From NCBI GenBank assembly GCA_019649035.1, contig BMAT01004464.1, forward strand, positions 64,635 through 117,382: a stretch of DNA of 52,748 nucleotides, in the 5' to 3' direction. Of this stretch, positions 1 through 11,559 are shown piece after piece (position 1 is the first letter of the stretch; every line of letters begins with the position of its first letter). Origin of the DNA: Elysia marginata (taxonomy: Eukaryota; Mollusca; Gastropoda; Plakobranchidae). The notes beneath the pieces were generated by a model. It was given only the letters and a program-made list of their open reading frames with translations. It was not told the DNA's origin and ran no database searches. The translations under genes and the position numbers were made by a program.

Positions 1-183
1 GGTATCGCAAGTATCGATTCTGGTATCGATACCGATCCCGGCACTACTGGTAAGTACTAAAAAATTTATTTATACACAAAAAAGACTTTTAATTACAACA
101 CTCAAAAAACTATAAAAATATTTAACAAAAGTTGATTGCAGTAAAAAAATTCTAAATGACATGAGATGAAAATTGAGCCTTAC
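1..183. other. WDR24 intron at the window edge; TATCGATA-rich start
   Basis: The first 50 bases are built from repeated TATCG units and include the palindrome GGTATCGATACC at 22-33. They are followed on the plus strand by a sequence resembling a splice donor (CTACTG/GTAAGT at 49/50). No WDR24 exon is seen here on the minus strand. The rest is AT-rich intron. Confidence 0.5.
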
Positions 184-400
184 TGGTTACTGACTGTTTA
201 TGACCATCAAAGGCTGCAAAAGGAATGTAAGGACGGTTCACATCCCACACATTTACACATCGATCTACATTCATGGAACAGCTAGAGATGTGATGTTTGC
301 GGTTTGGCCGCCACTTAATTCGAGCCACAGACTCAATGTTGGTGATGCTATGAAGGCAAGGAGGCTGGGAGCTTGATGACACACGCACCATGTCCCATAC
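184..400 (-). CDS. WDR24: WDR24 coding exon 8 (last one inside the window)
   Basis: 217 nt, residues 245-316 plus one base, from an ACTAG acceptor to an ACCA/GTAAGG donor. It encodes [24 protein letters not shown] and [18 protein letters not shown]. The open end is phase 1, so the next exon is to the left of the window. Confidence 0.94.
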
Positions 401-3400
401 CTAGTTATTTGATAAATCAAAAAAAAAATTTTAATCTATGATGGTTATTTACTAAATTTCTTTGGAAATGCAAAAAATTAATTTGTGCTTGGTGTGTTCC
501 AATATCAATGTTTTGCATGGTTGTAGACCTGAAATCACATAAGCTTTGAAATACTTATAGAAAACTAGATACTGTTAAAAAGTAATGAGTAAAAATACCC
601 TGAATTATTCTGCCCTGTTAAAAAAGGACAGGGCTAAGTCAATGATAAATATTAATTTAGAGGAAAAAAATTGCAGACACACATACTTTTATTGTTGCAT
701 CTCTTCCTGTGGTTGCTAGCCACCAGGTTTTGTCTGCTGGATGCCAATCTATTGAGAAGACAGGACCATTGTGTGCCATGAACTGTCTCTCACATCTGTC
801 AGACCAACGCATATCCCATGTCTGGGGAAAATGGAAAAAAAAATTAATCAAATATAGTTTTTTCTTTGCAAAGCATCACAATATGTCTTTGCATCTTTTC
901 TGTAAAGAAATGTTAAGTGTAGAGAGAAAATATCAAAATCAGTTTTTCACAACTTTGTTGAGTGAATGAAGGGATTCATGAACATGGCTTAAATAACGGC
1001 TTGCGCTATGTTAAACTTTTCTTAACTTTACCCTTATTCATTCATACACATGTTACGTAATGTCTTTACACTTTAAATTTATAGAAAAAAAAATAAAAAC
1101 CCGTGAAAACTTACTATTAAACCTTTTTCAGATTTTTAAGACCCAAAAAACAAAGCTTCTCTTTTTGCTAATATTTCTCTAGGCTAAAAAAAAAGTTATA
1201 GCAAAAATAACACACTGTATTTTTATGTTTGAACAAAATACTTATCAATTACCATTATCTGACAATTATCTCATTTTTACCTAAAAAGAGTCATCTTCTC
1301 TTTTAATTTTGTAATTTATTAATGTATTTGCCACAAATAAGCCTTCTATCAAATTTGTCTTTTTTTAGCTAGCAAATTAGAAAATAACCATTTGCTGAAA
1401 ATTTTAGAATGATTACAGACTTTTATTAATACCATTGTTTTATTATGAACTACAAACCTGCACACAACCATTTTCATATGCAGCTGCAAAATTGAAATAG
1501 CCAATACTGGAAGGACAAAATTGAGCATCTTTGACACTGTCGGTTCCTGCCATGCCAAATTTGATAAAAGAGTTCTCAGTTCTGGTATCCTGAAGGATAA
1601 AATCATAAATCGATAAAACTAAATGAGATATATCAGACATAAAAGCAAAAAATGTTTAATCAACCTGACTTATACAGGAGAAATGATGACTACAAGCAGG
1701 AGGAAGAGTAAAACTCTTGTTTTGATCATAGAGCTAGAAAAGTTCTTTCTTTAACAAGATGTGAATTCAGATTTTCCCCTGTTATGCCAGTGCCTCACTG
1801 AGACAAGAAATTCTCAATGAGAGCTAAGAAATTCTCATTGAGCTAAAAGATTTCCCTCACATGTGTACAATATGAATTCAAACAATTAAAATGTTGATCT
1901 TTAAATATTTTATTTGAAAGAAGAGTATTTCTAAATTTTTGAAATCGCACAGGGACAGACTGCTGCCTATGCTGAAGGAGAGGAAACACCAAATCTAAAA
2001 ATTTTTTAAAGACTAATTAATCTGTGAGTTTCATTTTAGGGTATTAAAAAATATTTGCAAAATAAACATGAAAATTTTTTAAAGAATTTACACCTTTTTT
2101 CAAAAATGCATGTTGCAATATTTAATAAATTGAAGAGTATTTTATCAAAATCAAAGAAGAAATTCCTTACATGAATCATAACAAAACCGTCAAGTGAAGC
2201 GCTGAGTAGCTGATTGTGTTCTGAGTCATGAAATAACACTCTTGTCACTGAGCGGTTATGCTTGGTCAAGATCTTTGCTGAAAAAAAATTGAACCATTTC
2301 ACATCATGATGTTTATTATTTAAAGATTGAAATTTATCACATTTGGTAAATTTCAAATAAACTGCAGCTAATGCACTTACAAGCAGGATCTTTTTCAAAA
2401 TCTGTTTCAGATGTAGTTTTTATGATCAACATTAATTCAGAGTTAACCATTAAAAAACAATAAAATAAGACATTACGACCTAGTAAATAGAATAAATAAA
2501 AGACGCAGCACCTGTACAATTAGTAGGATTGAAAAATGTAAGTCTTTGAGCCAATAGCACCAATTTATTGGGGAGAAACTTGTTTTCTTATACATCGTAG
2601 TGCAAATAATGCCCGACTCAGATTCTACTTCTAAAGTATCAATCATCAGAATCACGCTACGAAACAGATAGATCAAGTCCAAGAAATTTATATCTAAATC
2701 TACAATTTTCGCTCTGGAGGCCAGGAAGAGGTGAAATTTACGTTCAGGGGACCAGGGTTCAAAGGGTCAAGGTGTGTAATTAGCAGTGGATTAAAGTAAC
2801 CTTAAAAAGAAAACTGCTGCAAAAATGCTTGCGTTGATTATAACTTGAACCCTCAATTTTTAGTAGCCGTGCACCCCTCCGCCTGGTTACTCATGGAAAA
2901 ATAGCTTTTACAATATGGCCACTACAACTAAATAAGGCATTTTCTAAGCCTATTCATCTGCCTTGCTAACTTAAACAGGAAGATCAGAATTTTACCAAAA
3001 GAAAATATATTCAGAAGCACACTAATGCTTAGCCTTAGACAACAAACACAAAAACAAACTGAAACACTTCAAATATTCCCGATATAAGGTGCAATTTCAA
3101 TAAATTCAATAGTAATAACATCTGCAATAATTTACTGATTTTGTTTGCATAAAAAGTATTGCTACAAACCTAAAGTCAACATAGGTTAGACATTTAAGGC
3201 ATTCTCAAAAGTTGGTCCATGAAACATGGACTTTGAGGTGAAAAAATTAAACTCCCACAAAGCACTTTAAATTGGGTCTATTGTATAGAGAAATTATCTA
3301 TCTTAACTAATGTGAAAGAAAAAAGATAAAAAATTTGACCCTTGTCAAGGTAAAAGCCGTTATAGTTACAGCTCTCTTCATATTGAGGACATAACGATTC

Positions 3401-6400
3401 ACTCCGATAGAAGTTTATAATTCTAAAAATATGCATGTTTTATGGGATATTTTTGGTAGGAGGTTTAAGGCTACCCATTATTGAAAAACTACAACAGTTT
3501 TCATGAGTTTCACTCAGTTTTTTTTTTTTTTTTTGTAGAGGCAAAAATGTGCCGAGACATGCTGTGTTTATGGGAACCCAATACTGAAAAGTTTAAAAGT
3601 TCCATAAATATTTAACAGATTCCATTAAAACTTAATAAAACTATCTAAGTTCACACTAGACCTTGCAAGTATGAAAGTTTTCAATTAGTTTCATTTTCAA
3701 CAATGGGAACATAATGTCACTCTTTGGACATAACGTTCACTACAAAAGTGTAACTATTAAACGTTTATTTATAAATAAAAAACACAGGCTTTTTGCAGGT
3801 TTATTTGTGATAATTTTATGTTTTCAAAGGTTTAGAGGGACAATTTTGATGAAACACAGTATATTTTCCCTTTTTTTCCATAATCTAAACATGTATCATA
3901 TTGAGGACATAACATTCACAACAAAATTTAAACTAAAAGAAAAAAAACACCAAGTTCTCTTTAAAAAATCTAGATCTAGATTTAGATCTTATCAGGCACA
4001 GCATAAGCCTTGAATCTATTCTCTTTTAAACATTGTTGATATAATTTTACACACAACTGCTACTTAAAATCTCAGGTTATTTATTTGGACATAACACCCA
4101 CTCCGTAAAGTTGTCTTTAGATCTATATTTTAAAACCTAGATCTAGTTCACGAAATACGCATTTTCCTATTCTATATACCCTAAAAACAGCTTTTTAAAA
4201 TAAATTTACTTCATTTTGTATTAATAGGCCTATATTAATTAGTTAATATTAGCTAATTGCAGTCTGGACATAACATTCACTACAAAGAAAAATTGATGTG
4301 AATTTCCTTTGCTCTTATTCTCATGATTTTAGGCACACTCTGCTTGAAAATTATTGTAGTTCAAGAATCTATAGGACAAGTGGAAGTTTCTATAAAAAAA
4401 AATTTGATGCTGCAGCCATTCTTTCACTGAATGTGGCTTCAACAGTGTTAGGACATAACGCAGTTTTGCGGACATAACGCCACTCCAAACATTTACTTCG
4501 ATAGATCTAATCGCTTGCTCTGAAAATTCGCTGTGATAAGGCTTATGGGGTCAATATTTTCAAATGTAAAACCAAATTGTGTACTGATTCAAGCTGTAAA
4601 GAGGTTTATGATTGTACCAAATATTAAAATATTTATAATTGTTGAGGACATAACACTTCACAACAATAATTGCTTGAATCAAAAACCACCGATTTTCTTG
4701 AAGAGATGGTACTCTTCTAAAACTGGTGAGTCCAGTTTCAATCCCAAAAAGTTGCTGTTTTTGAAACATTGCCTTTGGTAATTAAATTAAAAAGAAAAAC
4801 TAACATTTTTGTGTGTGTTTGTAGATCTAGCATTTTCACAACAAGCGTTATGTCTGCTAGACCTAAGCAAATCTAGATGGTGCACTTCTTTGAATGAAAA
4901 GATTGACCTACTTTTTTCAGTATACGCCTATCAGACCTCCTGCACTTAAAATTCATCGCTAAAAACTGTAAGGTTGAATCGGGAAGAAAGGCATTTGAAA
5001 GGTAAAGTAGGTCACTAAAATTTTCCATTTTTTAAAGCCTAGAAACATGTCTTTTATCTACAAGACCAAGAACTACACAAAAGCGTGTGATCCAATACGG
5101 ATAAAATTATCCATAATATCTCTTTCATCATTTACCATGGGAAAAAGCTACATTTAGACCTATCTTTATTGGGTTGAAGAAGACATGGTATACACTGGAC
5201 GAACTTTTGGAACAGCCTCACAACTGATGTGTGTTACCTTGTTTAAAAATTCCATGCATGTTGAGGTTCCAGATGACCACACCACCATTTGCAGCAGCTG
5301 AAGCAATGACATTTTCTGGAGAGACAAAACAAAACTGTCATTTCAAACTGCACCAAAACACACATAATAATAGACTTTACCTTTTGAAAACAAGATATAA
5401 GTTAATGCCAATGATGATCACTTAGAGTCTTTGAGATTTTTGCAGATTAGGCCCAAGCTTGAGGTTGAATGAGATTCTGAAGTTTTTACAGTGAATTAAA
5501 ACACTCAGATCATTAAAAGACATATCAAAGCTTGTAAATATGAGACATAAGTTTATACATTCATATCAGCATTAAATTATTTTTAAATTATTCCTTGGAA
5601 AAATGGAAACAGACAAGCGCCAACCTTCTGAGGGATGCCAAGCCACATCATTTGTACAGAAGTTTTGGTCAGGATCTCTGTGTTTCCCAAGAAGAAGATT
5701 GATGTTTTCTGAGAAGCCATCCTCTTTGATGTGCAGTATTTTAAAAACTATTTGAGAGATAAAAAAAAGTTTCAATATTACAACAACTTTCTTACCAAGT
5801 TTACTTTTACGAAAATAATGTTGTTTAGTCTGACTAAGGCTTTATTGGCTTTTTTTTTTTAAGTCACTGTTGAATGTAGCTGTTACAAAATAGATCAAGC
5901 TATATTAAAACAATACAGTGTGATAAATTCAATGAAGCATTTTGTTTAGACAAGTCATAAGAATTTATATGATCAGAGGAAAAAAGATGCCATTATGAAA
6001 AATATTTTGTAACAATATTTTAAATATGATAAAAAAAACAACTCAAGAACGACAATGTTGGTAATAATAATAATAATAATAATAATGGTAAGAATAATGT
6101 TAACAACAACATTAACAGAATTAACAGAGCTTTCTTCCTATTGAAGTCAAAGAGCACTTTAAAATATATATTTTACAATTCTACATCTCACAATTCTCTT
6201 TATAAGTTTGTCAGTGATACACTTAATTGTTTGGTAAAATTATGTTTATCATTTATCAATAACAAAATAAAATCTCAACCCATAAAAACTTAATAGGAAT
6301 GATTCATCACATTTCATCAACTTAAAAATTGGATGCCCTATTAAGAATATATGCATATAAGAAAGTAAACACACATGTCTCTACACTATTAACAATATGA

Positions 6401-8288
6401 ATTATGATAATACAAATCTGTGTGTTACTCATATGCAAGAAATTTCAGGTAAAATAGGAGATATTTTCTGGCTCTACTACTTTAAAGAATTTTGACAATT
6501 CAATAAAAGTATTTCAATCAAGTTTCTCTTAATAAAAAAAAGTGAAATGTAAATCATTTGGACTACTGAAACATTAATCAAGGATTAATTTGTAATAAAA
6601 AATTGCCTCAAATAGTTGGGCTTGGACAGAGTCTTTGAGTTTGATGTTTACAACAAAAATGAAGATAAAAAAAAATTACAGTTAGGCCTCGAGGCTTTTG
6701 CCTCATTGGCAAAATAAATGAAAATTGAGTGAAATAAAAAATATCTATTACTTATTTATAAAGAATATCACCATTCAATTATAAAAGCTAGGGTCAGACA
6801 TCTCTCCTTCAGTAAATTCATTTACTTTTATCTGCATTGCTCTTAGTGGGGCTTACCTTGTAAGCTTATTTGATCAAGGTAGAGCAAAAAAGATTAGACT
6901 CTATAGCCCACCAATTACAATTATTTAACGATGACCACAAATTTAAAACTTACAATAAAGAGTCCTTGTGATTGCTAAGTTGTCAATAGACCATACAATG
7001 ATACAGCTTTATTTTATGTGCTTTTTAAAATCAAGCAGAACATCGAAACTTGATGTAGAACAACAAAAATTGTATGGGTTTACAAATCTAAAGAAATTAT
7101 TATAGTATATTGTGAAATTACCTGAACGTCCTGCAGCTATGACTTGGGTATGGTCCTTGTTTAGAGCCAGAGCATTGAGTTGAGTATCACAGACCTTGAA
7201 TTGCATGGCTTGAAACTGGTTACTGCTACTAATAACTGTTTAAAAAAAAAACAAAAAAGTAAATTCGATGCATAAAAATCTTATAAATGATCAAGCTAAA
7301 AATGACATAAAACCATTCAAATTTAAGATCTTTTAAAATTATGTAATTGTTGCCCTGTTTAGTATAAACAGACCCGTTTACATTTTTCTCCAATTAAGAG
7401 AATGTTTCATCTGTTAGTGCAAATCAAAATTACCCCCATAGTCGGAGTAACACATGAAAAGGATCTCAAAGAGCCACTACCTCCTATTTCCTCTTTAGGG
7501 TCTCAAAGAGCCCTTCCCTCCTATTTCCTCTTTCAGGATCTTAAAGAGCCACTCCCTCCTATATCCTCTTGCTCTTAATTAGACTCAAAGACATTTATTT
7601 GTTTTGGTGCAATGGGCTTGTTTATTTTAAAAGAACTTTTAAGTGTTTTAAAAATTTCAAATATAATGTTACAGTTAAGATAGACTTACCTGTAACAGTA
7701 AGTTTTAGGTTAATTGTAATTATTGTTCATCTTGGTGGAGGCGACAGAGATGACATGAAAAGCCGCTAACCAATCAGCACTCAGTATTCAAAGAGGCAAA
7801 ATGATCCAAGAAACCACCAAGATTAACTACGGTTAAACTGCAGCTTAAACTACAGGTTTACAAGTCTATCCTAACTTTAATATTATCGTTCATCCTTGGT
7901 GGAGGGACAGGACCACATAAAGACTTTAAAGTCATTTTGCTGAGGTCAAGTCCTGGCAAGCTGCCTAAAGGACTGAGCAGACTGAAGAGAGACCAGATAT
8001 ATCCTTGACTTTTCCTTATGATAGAAACGAGCAAAAGTTCCAATCCGCAGTAGAAAGAATTTTAACAATTGGAACTCTGTGATTGGCAGTAGCCTTGGAT
8101 GCAGCCACTCTTATAATGCTATGAGCTCCAAACACATTGGTGTAAAAAAAACCACATCAATATGAAAGTGTGAAGCTATTGGTCAATTTGAATATATAGG
8201 CATCTTTGAAGTTGCATTAATTAGTAAAAATATCAAGACTATTACCTTTGTCATGGACCATCTTGGAAACATTAGATATGTGCATCAT
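184..8288 (-). CDS. WDR24: WDR24 (GATOR2 WD40 subunit), N-terminal 316 residues, eight exons
   Basis: Spliced CDS 8288-8246, 7235-7122, 5747-5625, 5315-5238, 2277-2171, 1589-1458, 821-687 and 400-184 gives 949 nt (316 codons plus one base) with no stop and phase-compatible GT-AG junctions throughout. WD40 landmarks appear in order: AAGRSVFKI near residue 50, VVIWNL at 106-111, TWDMRW at 200-205, RCERQF and AHNGPVF near 208-222, VWDM at 245-248, VARIKWRP near 269-276 and NVWDV at 294-298. From memory of the family, the series AGRS, DRCER.F.AHNGPVF, VAR.KWRP and VWDV.RP is characteristic of WDR24. WDR24 with MIOS, WDR59, SEH1L and SEC13 forms GATOR2, which opposes GATOR1 and promotes amino-acid-dependent mTORC1 activity at the lysosome. 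The last exon ends in phase 1 at a GTAAGG donor, so the rest of the propeller, the solenoid and the RING domain lie off the left edge. No frameshift or internal stop is seen. Gene identity is very likely; exact exon ends were read by eye. Confidence 0.93.
687..821 (-). CDS. WDR24: WDR24 coding exon 7
   Basis: 135 nt, 45 codons, phase 0 on both sides, residues 200-244, from a CCCCAG acceptor to a TAAAA/GTATGT donor. It carries the strongest family signature: [14 protein letters not shown], then [13 protein letters not shown] and TTGRDATIK. Confidence 0.95.
1458..1589 (-). CDS. WDR24: WDR24 coding exon 6
   Basis: 132 nt, exactly 44 codons, phase 0 on both sides, residues 156-199, from a TCCTTCAG acceptor to a TGCAG/GTTTGT donor. 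It encodes [11 protein letters not shown], then [10 protein letters not shown], then [10 protein letters not shown], matching the SVRDVQFS and FENGNVQ segments of the family. Confidence 0.92.
2171..2277 (-). CDS. WDR24: WDR24 coding exon 5
   Basis: 107 nt, residues 120-155, from a TTTTTTTTCAG acceptor to a CAT/GTAAGG donor. It changes the phase from 1 to 0. It encodes a blade with TKHNRSV, RVLFH and [13 protein letters not shown]. The usual F-D at the end of this strand (a CFD-like residue trio in vertebrates) is replaced by I-H-D across the junction. Confidence 0.9.
3387..4860. repeat. Diverged tandem array, period about 180 bp, in a WDR24 intron
   Basis: The motif GGACATAAC, usually followed by RTTCACTAC or a close variant, occurs at 3387, 3726, 3905, 4087, 4266, 4451, 4470 and 4646. 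An inverted copy lies near 4846-4856. The spacings 179, 182, 179, 185 and 176-195 are strikingly regular, and 3387 to 3726 (339) is close to two units. Flanking bases are much more diverged but keep A-rich and AGATCT-containing stretches at similar offsets. The array lies in the long intron between coding exons 4 (5315-5238) and 5 (2277-2171). Confidence 0.7.
5238..5315 (-). CDS. WDR24: WDR24 coding exon 4
   Basis: 78 nt, residues 94-119, from a TCTCCAG acceptor to a CAAG/GTAACA donor. It encodes [18 protein letters not shown] followed by a short linker, a typical WD repeat end (IWNL) with the conserved A-T/A-A-x-N-G turn. Confidence 0.92.
5625..5747 (-). CDS. WDR24: WDR24 coding exon 3
   Basis: 123 nt, residues 53-93, from a CAAATAG acceptor to a CAGAAG/GTTGGC donor. 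It encodes [12 protein letters not shown], then a basic loop, then NDVAWHPSE, matching the DVVWH-type segment of WD40 blade 1. The donor GTTGGC is less consensus than the others, but the downstream frame confirms the junction. Confidence 0.9.
6061..6088. repeat. (AAT)n microsatellite
   Basis: A run of AAT triplets in the WDR24 intron between coding exons 2 and 3. The surrounding 5750-7120 is otherwise AT-rich intron with no supported gene. Confidence 0.9.
7122..7235 (-). CDS. WDR24: WDR24 coding exon 2
   Basis: 114 nt between an AACAG acceptor and a TTCAG/GTAATT donor, phase 1 on both sides, residues 15-52. It encodes [11 protein letters not shown] followed by the first propeller strand segment ending in VIAAGRS. 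A conserved AGRS-F-KI stretch spans the junction with the next exon. Confidence 0.9.
7461..7572. repeat. 38-bp minisatellite, three copies
   Basis: Units start at 7461, 7499 and 7537. Each reads GGATCTCAAAGAGCC-like, then a CTCCTATTTCCTCTTT-like pyrimidine half, with a few substitutions. It sits in the intron between WDR24 coding exons 1 and 2. Confidence 0.8.
7667..7905. repeat. Inverted/fold-back repeat cluster, MITE-like
   Basis: Segment 7667-7740 ends in TTGTTCATCTTGGTGGAGG. Segment 7814-7883 begins CCACCAAGATTAAC and is a diverged reverse complement of it; both carry a TAAGTCTATC-like or AAGTCTATCC-like core. A third segment, about 7866-7905, repeats the first in direct orientation, ending CATCCTTGGTGGAGG. 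A related string occurs at 18832-18860 (TTTTTCATCGTTGGTGGACGG). This suggests a non-autonomous element with nested copies. No target duplication was identified. Confidence 0.5.
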
Positions 8289-8322
8289 CTTGACGGTTTA
8301 TTCTGTTGACATTAAAGAGTAG
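8246..8322 (-). CDS. WDR24: WDR24 exon with start codon and 5' UTR segment
   Basis: On the minus strand a TTCCAG acceptor is followed at 8322 by 34 nt of UTR. An in-frame TAA lies shortly before the start, then ATG ATG at 8288-8283, then 14 codons ([14 protein letters not shown]) and a CAAAG/GTAATA donor at 8246/8245. The in-frame stop upstream sets the first ATG as the start; Met2 and Met10 are alternatives. Because an acceptor precedes the UTR, at least one further non-coding 5' exon and the promoter must lie at higher coordinates. Only 8246-8288 is coding. Confidence 0.85.
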
Positions 8323-8431
8323 CTGGAACCAAAAAAAAATTGTAATGCAAAAGTTGGAGATTTATGAAACAATGAAATATATCAATTAGGAGAGATGCAT
8401 AGTTCAGAATAGCAATTTCATGGTTGATTTG

Positions 8432-8468
8432 TCTCAGGGTAGGTCAATGGCCTAGACCTACCCTGAGA
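8432..8468. repeat. Perfect 14-bp hairpin upstream of the WDR24 5' UTR exon
   Basis: TCTCAGGGTAGGTC (8432-8445) and GACCTACCCTGAGA (8455-8468) are perfect reverse complements separated by a 9-base loop. The hairpin lies 110 bp beyond the splice acceptor of the WDR24 start exon, so in the 5' UTR intron or upstream DNA. Function unknown. Confidence 0.85.
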
Positions 8469-8469
8469 G

Positions 8470-9900
8470 GCAGGCCTAACATATCAATACACAAAGGGTA
8501 GATCTAGGCCAGAGTCTGCCTCACACAGCACGTCTCTCATCAATTCCTTCCCCTCTCTTTTGTTATAAATTCAAATCATGAGAAATGAGTATGTTATAGT
8601 TTCTTATGTATACATTCATTCAACTGATTCAATTGGCCAGACTGAAACGAAATTACTCACTCGTAAAAGATTCATTACCCGCAAATGTTCATTACTCATG
8701 CCTCATTCATTTGAGGTAGCCTTATTTTTGAATGAATGATATTATTCGAGTATTCACCCCTGCACTAATAATATCCGTTGGCTTCTTGGTCTTGGACAGC
8801 TGAGACTATAAGTTACAAATCTTGTACTAGATTTGAGATAATCCTGGCATTGTGCCGCTGGCAAGACTGACGGAATGAAAGGGATGTAAATCCAGCGAGC
8901 CAATCGCAGGATTAAGCCCTAGATTTAGTAGGTCTACCCTGACTCTTTGCAGATTGCGATTTTATTTCTAGATGCTACTCATTAAAGGCCTCATGTAATA
9001 ATCTCATACTGTCGCAGATAAATAGATCTAGATCTAATGGTGCTCAAATATAGCCTACTCTTCACACCTAGATCTAGATCTGTTATTTATATCTAAAATA
9101 AACAGATCTGGTTTTTTTAATTTCCTCATCCACAGTAACTCACTAACTGTCACACACTGACAGACCTCTACTGCGACTCTTGTTTGATTTTCATGTCTCC
9201 AGAATGTAAGCTCAGATAAGATTTATATCTAGATCTAGATCAACTTGTAGTGTATGGTGTTTGCTGTTCAGTTTGTCAGATTATTGGCAGTTTAAATAGA
9301 TCTATATATCTAGATCTAGAGAAGTCTACTAACAGTCTCGCACTCTCGCATTATTCGGCGAAAAGACATCTGAGAGACTGAAACTTGTTTTTCTTCTGAA
9401 AGTTCATGGCAGTTCAACTTCAGTACATTTACTTCCTGTTTACATCGTTGTGAATAAAGAAGCCATATTTTTCATAATCAGCCGTGAAAAAAGAATCACA
9501 GACTAAGGTCAAAGACATCCGAAAAGATTGGCGCTTCTACATAATTGAGTAAGGGGTATTAGAACTCCATAATTAAGCTTTGAGCAGCTTACTCTGGCCA
9601 GACCTGGAGAGAATACTTCGTTGCCATTTGCTAATCTAAACCACAAAAGTCCCCTATAGCCATCCGTGACTGCTAGATACCATCATCATACTTGATTATC
9701 GTATTCAGAATGCAACTACCAATAGCAATTGATTTACTGTGTGGACAATTGGTTGGTTCTATGTTACTCTGGGATTCAATAAGGGATTCTTCAATGACCT
9801 TAAAAAGCCCTATTCCCTACAACTTGATTTTCAGATACAAATCGTTTTCAGTGTTTAAATCTGAAAGCGAAATCCAAGCAAGACAATATTAGGGCGGTGG
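8470..9900. other. Non-coding DNA upstream of WDR24 coding exons
   Basis: No convincing exon. It contains several AGATCT/TCTAGA hexamer clusters (about 9024-9034, 9070-9082, 9228-9242, 9298-9320). On the minus strand there is an ETS-like site CAGGAAGT (plus-strand ACTTCCTG near 9430). A WDR24 5' non-coding exon could lie here, but nothing in the sequence pins it down. Confidence 0.5.
9430..9440 (-). promoter_or_regulatory. ETS-like motif, possible WDR24 promoter element
   Basis: Minus-strand CAGGAAGTAA matches the ETS-family core GGAA(G/A)T. It is short and could be chance; the only support is its position about 1.1 kb upstream of the WDR24 start exon on the correct strand. Confidence 0.15.
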
Positions 9901-10002
9901 TATAGAAGAGTGTAAGATTTGTTGCTATGATCATCATTACTGCTGATACTGCTTTGTCATCATTGCTACTACGACTACTATTGCTATTCTATCAAACGTT
10001 TC

Positions 10003-10015
10003 ACTATTATTATTA

Positions 10016-10054
<39 letters not shown>

Positions 10055-10078
10055 TTATTATTATTCTTATTCTTATTC

Positions 10079-10122
<44 letters not shown>

Positions 10123-10290
10123 CATCATCATTATAATCATAATCATTGTGTTATTATAATTATCATACATCATCACCATCTTCACCATCATCATCAACAT
10201 CATCATTGTGTTATTACTTTTATTATTGTTAAGGTTGCTATTATTGTTATTATTATTGTTATTACTATCATTATCACCATCATTATTATT
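10003..10290. repeat. (ATT)n / (ATC)n microsatellite tract
   Basis: An almost pure ATT tract runs from about 10003 to 10121 and continues as ATC/ATT mixtures to about 10290. The long apparent poly-Tyr, poly-Leu and poly-Asn reading frames on both strands are products of this repeat, not genes. Confidence 0.95.
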
Positions 10291-11559
10291 AAGAATACAA
10301 GAATACCCATCGGTGAGGGCCCTCGGCCGGTCAATGATCTTGAGGTTTTCAATCCCGACCATCTTGCGAGGATTGAAGCACTGGATGTAGTGGGAAGTTG
10401 GTGCTGTATTTGTAGTCCCTGAGGAGTTAATCAAACTATCATTGTTGTTGTTATTGTCGTTTGTTTTGTTGCTGCTGTTCACGTGAACTACCAGGCCTAT
10501 TTTCATAATCCCAAGTCTAAATTGTAGGATTTTGATGATGTTAGCAGCGAGTCTGTCACAATGTTAACTACGTGTATTTTAAAATACATTCTGTATGTTG
10601 ATTGAGTAACACAGTAAAAAGTATGTTTTGAAATAATTTTCTGTGAGCACTTTCAGTACGCCTTCACTATAAATTCTCTTAGTCTGTTCTCCTGGGTGCA
10701 GACATTTGACATGATCAAGACCAATCGTAACATAGTTTGTGTACAAGAAAATCACAAGCCGTATAACTAATATAGGGGCAAACGATAGATCAGATCTGAC
10801 ACACTTTGGTCAAAATTGCAGGAGGGGGAACGCACACAAATAAGCTTTGGTTTCGCCCGCTTCCCAACTTCTTTTGTTGGGTTGTGTAGAATTAAAGTAA
10901 AATCTAGATTTAAAATAAAGATTAAAGGTCTAAAACTTTGACTAGATCTAGATCTAAAAAGCAATTTAGATAATCCAGATATAGAGTTAGATATAGAAGA
11001 TATGTCTTGATCAAGATTCTGGATTAGGCCCAAATCTTAACCCGGCTCTACGTGTCATGTTTTCGTCTGTTTTAACCTTATGGTCTCAAGACTCTGCGTA
11101 TCAATGTGACTTAAATATGAAGGCCACTGTTTCCTCCCTTGTGGGCCTGCAAGAGTTTTAGAAGTTGTAGAAAATTGCAAAGCCTGGCGATGTTGCTCCA
11201 TCACATTGGCACCTGGTGATAAATTTACCGATGATAGCCTTGATTTTATACTTAAAGTTACGCGTCATTCCTTTTTTATCCGATTGTAATGTAAGCTAAA
11301 TATAATCTGAAATTTATGAATGAATTACTTTCGCTTTGGGATTAAAAATCTTTCTTTTACTAGACTAAGTACGCTTATTGAAATGGCACCTTAGTTGTTA
11401 CAAGCAGGCGAGATAAAACTATGTATCCCTTTTCTTTAAAAACAAATCGTAAAGATTATTCGAACCAACATTATTACACAAATTCTTGAACCAACCTTTT
11501 TCGTCTGCCAGTTTACAAAATGACCTTTCCCCGAGGCAGCACACAGCACATCAACATAT

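Noticed and set aside
9927..10506. Long open frames on both strands (poly-Tyr, poly-Leu, poly-Asn)
   Set aside because: They are translations of the ATT/ATC microsatellite.
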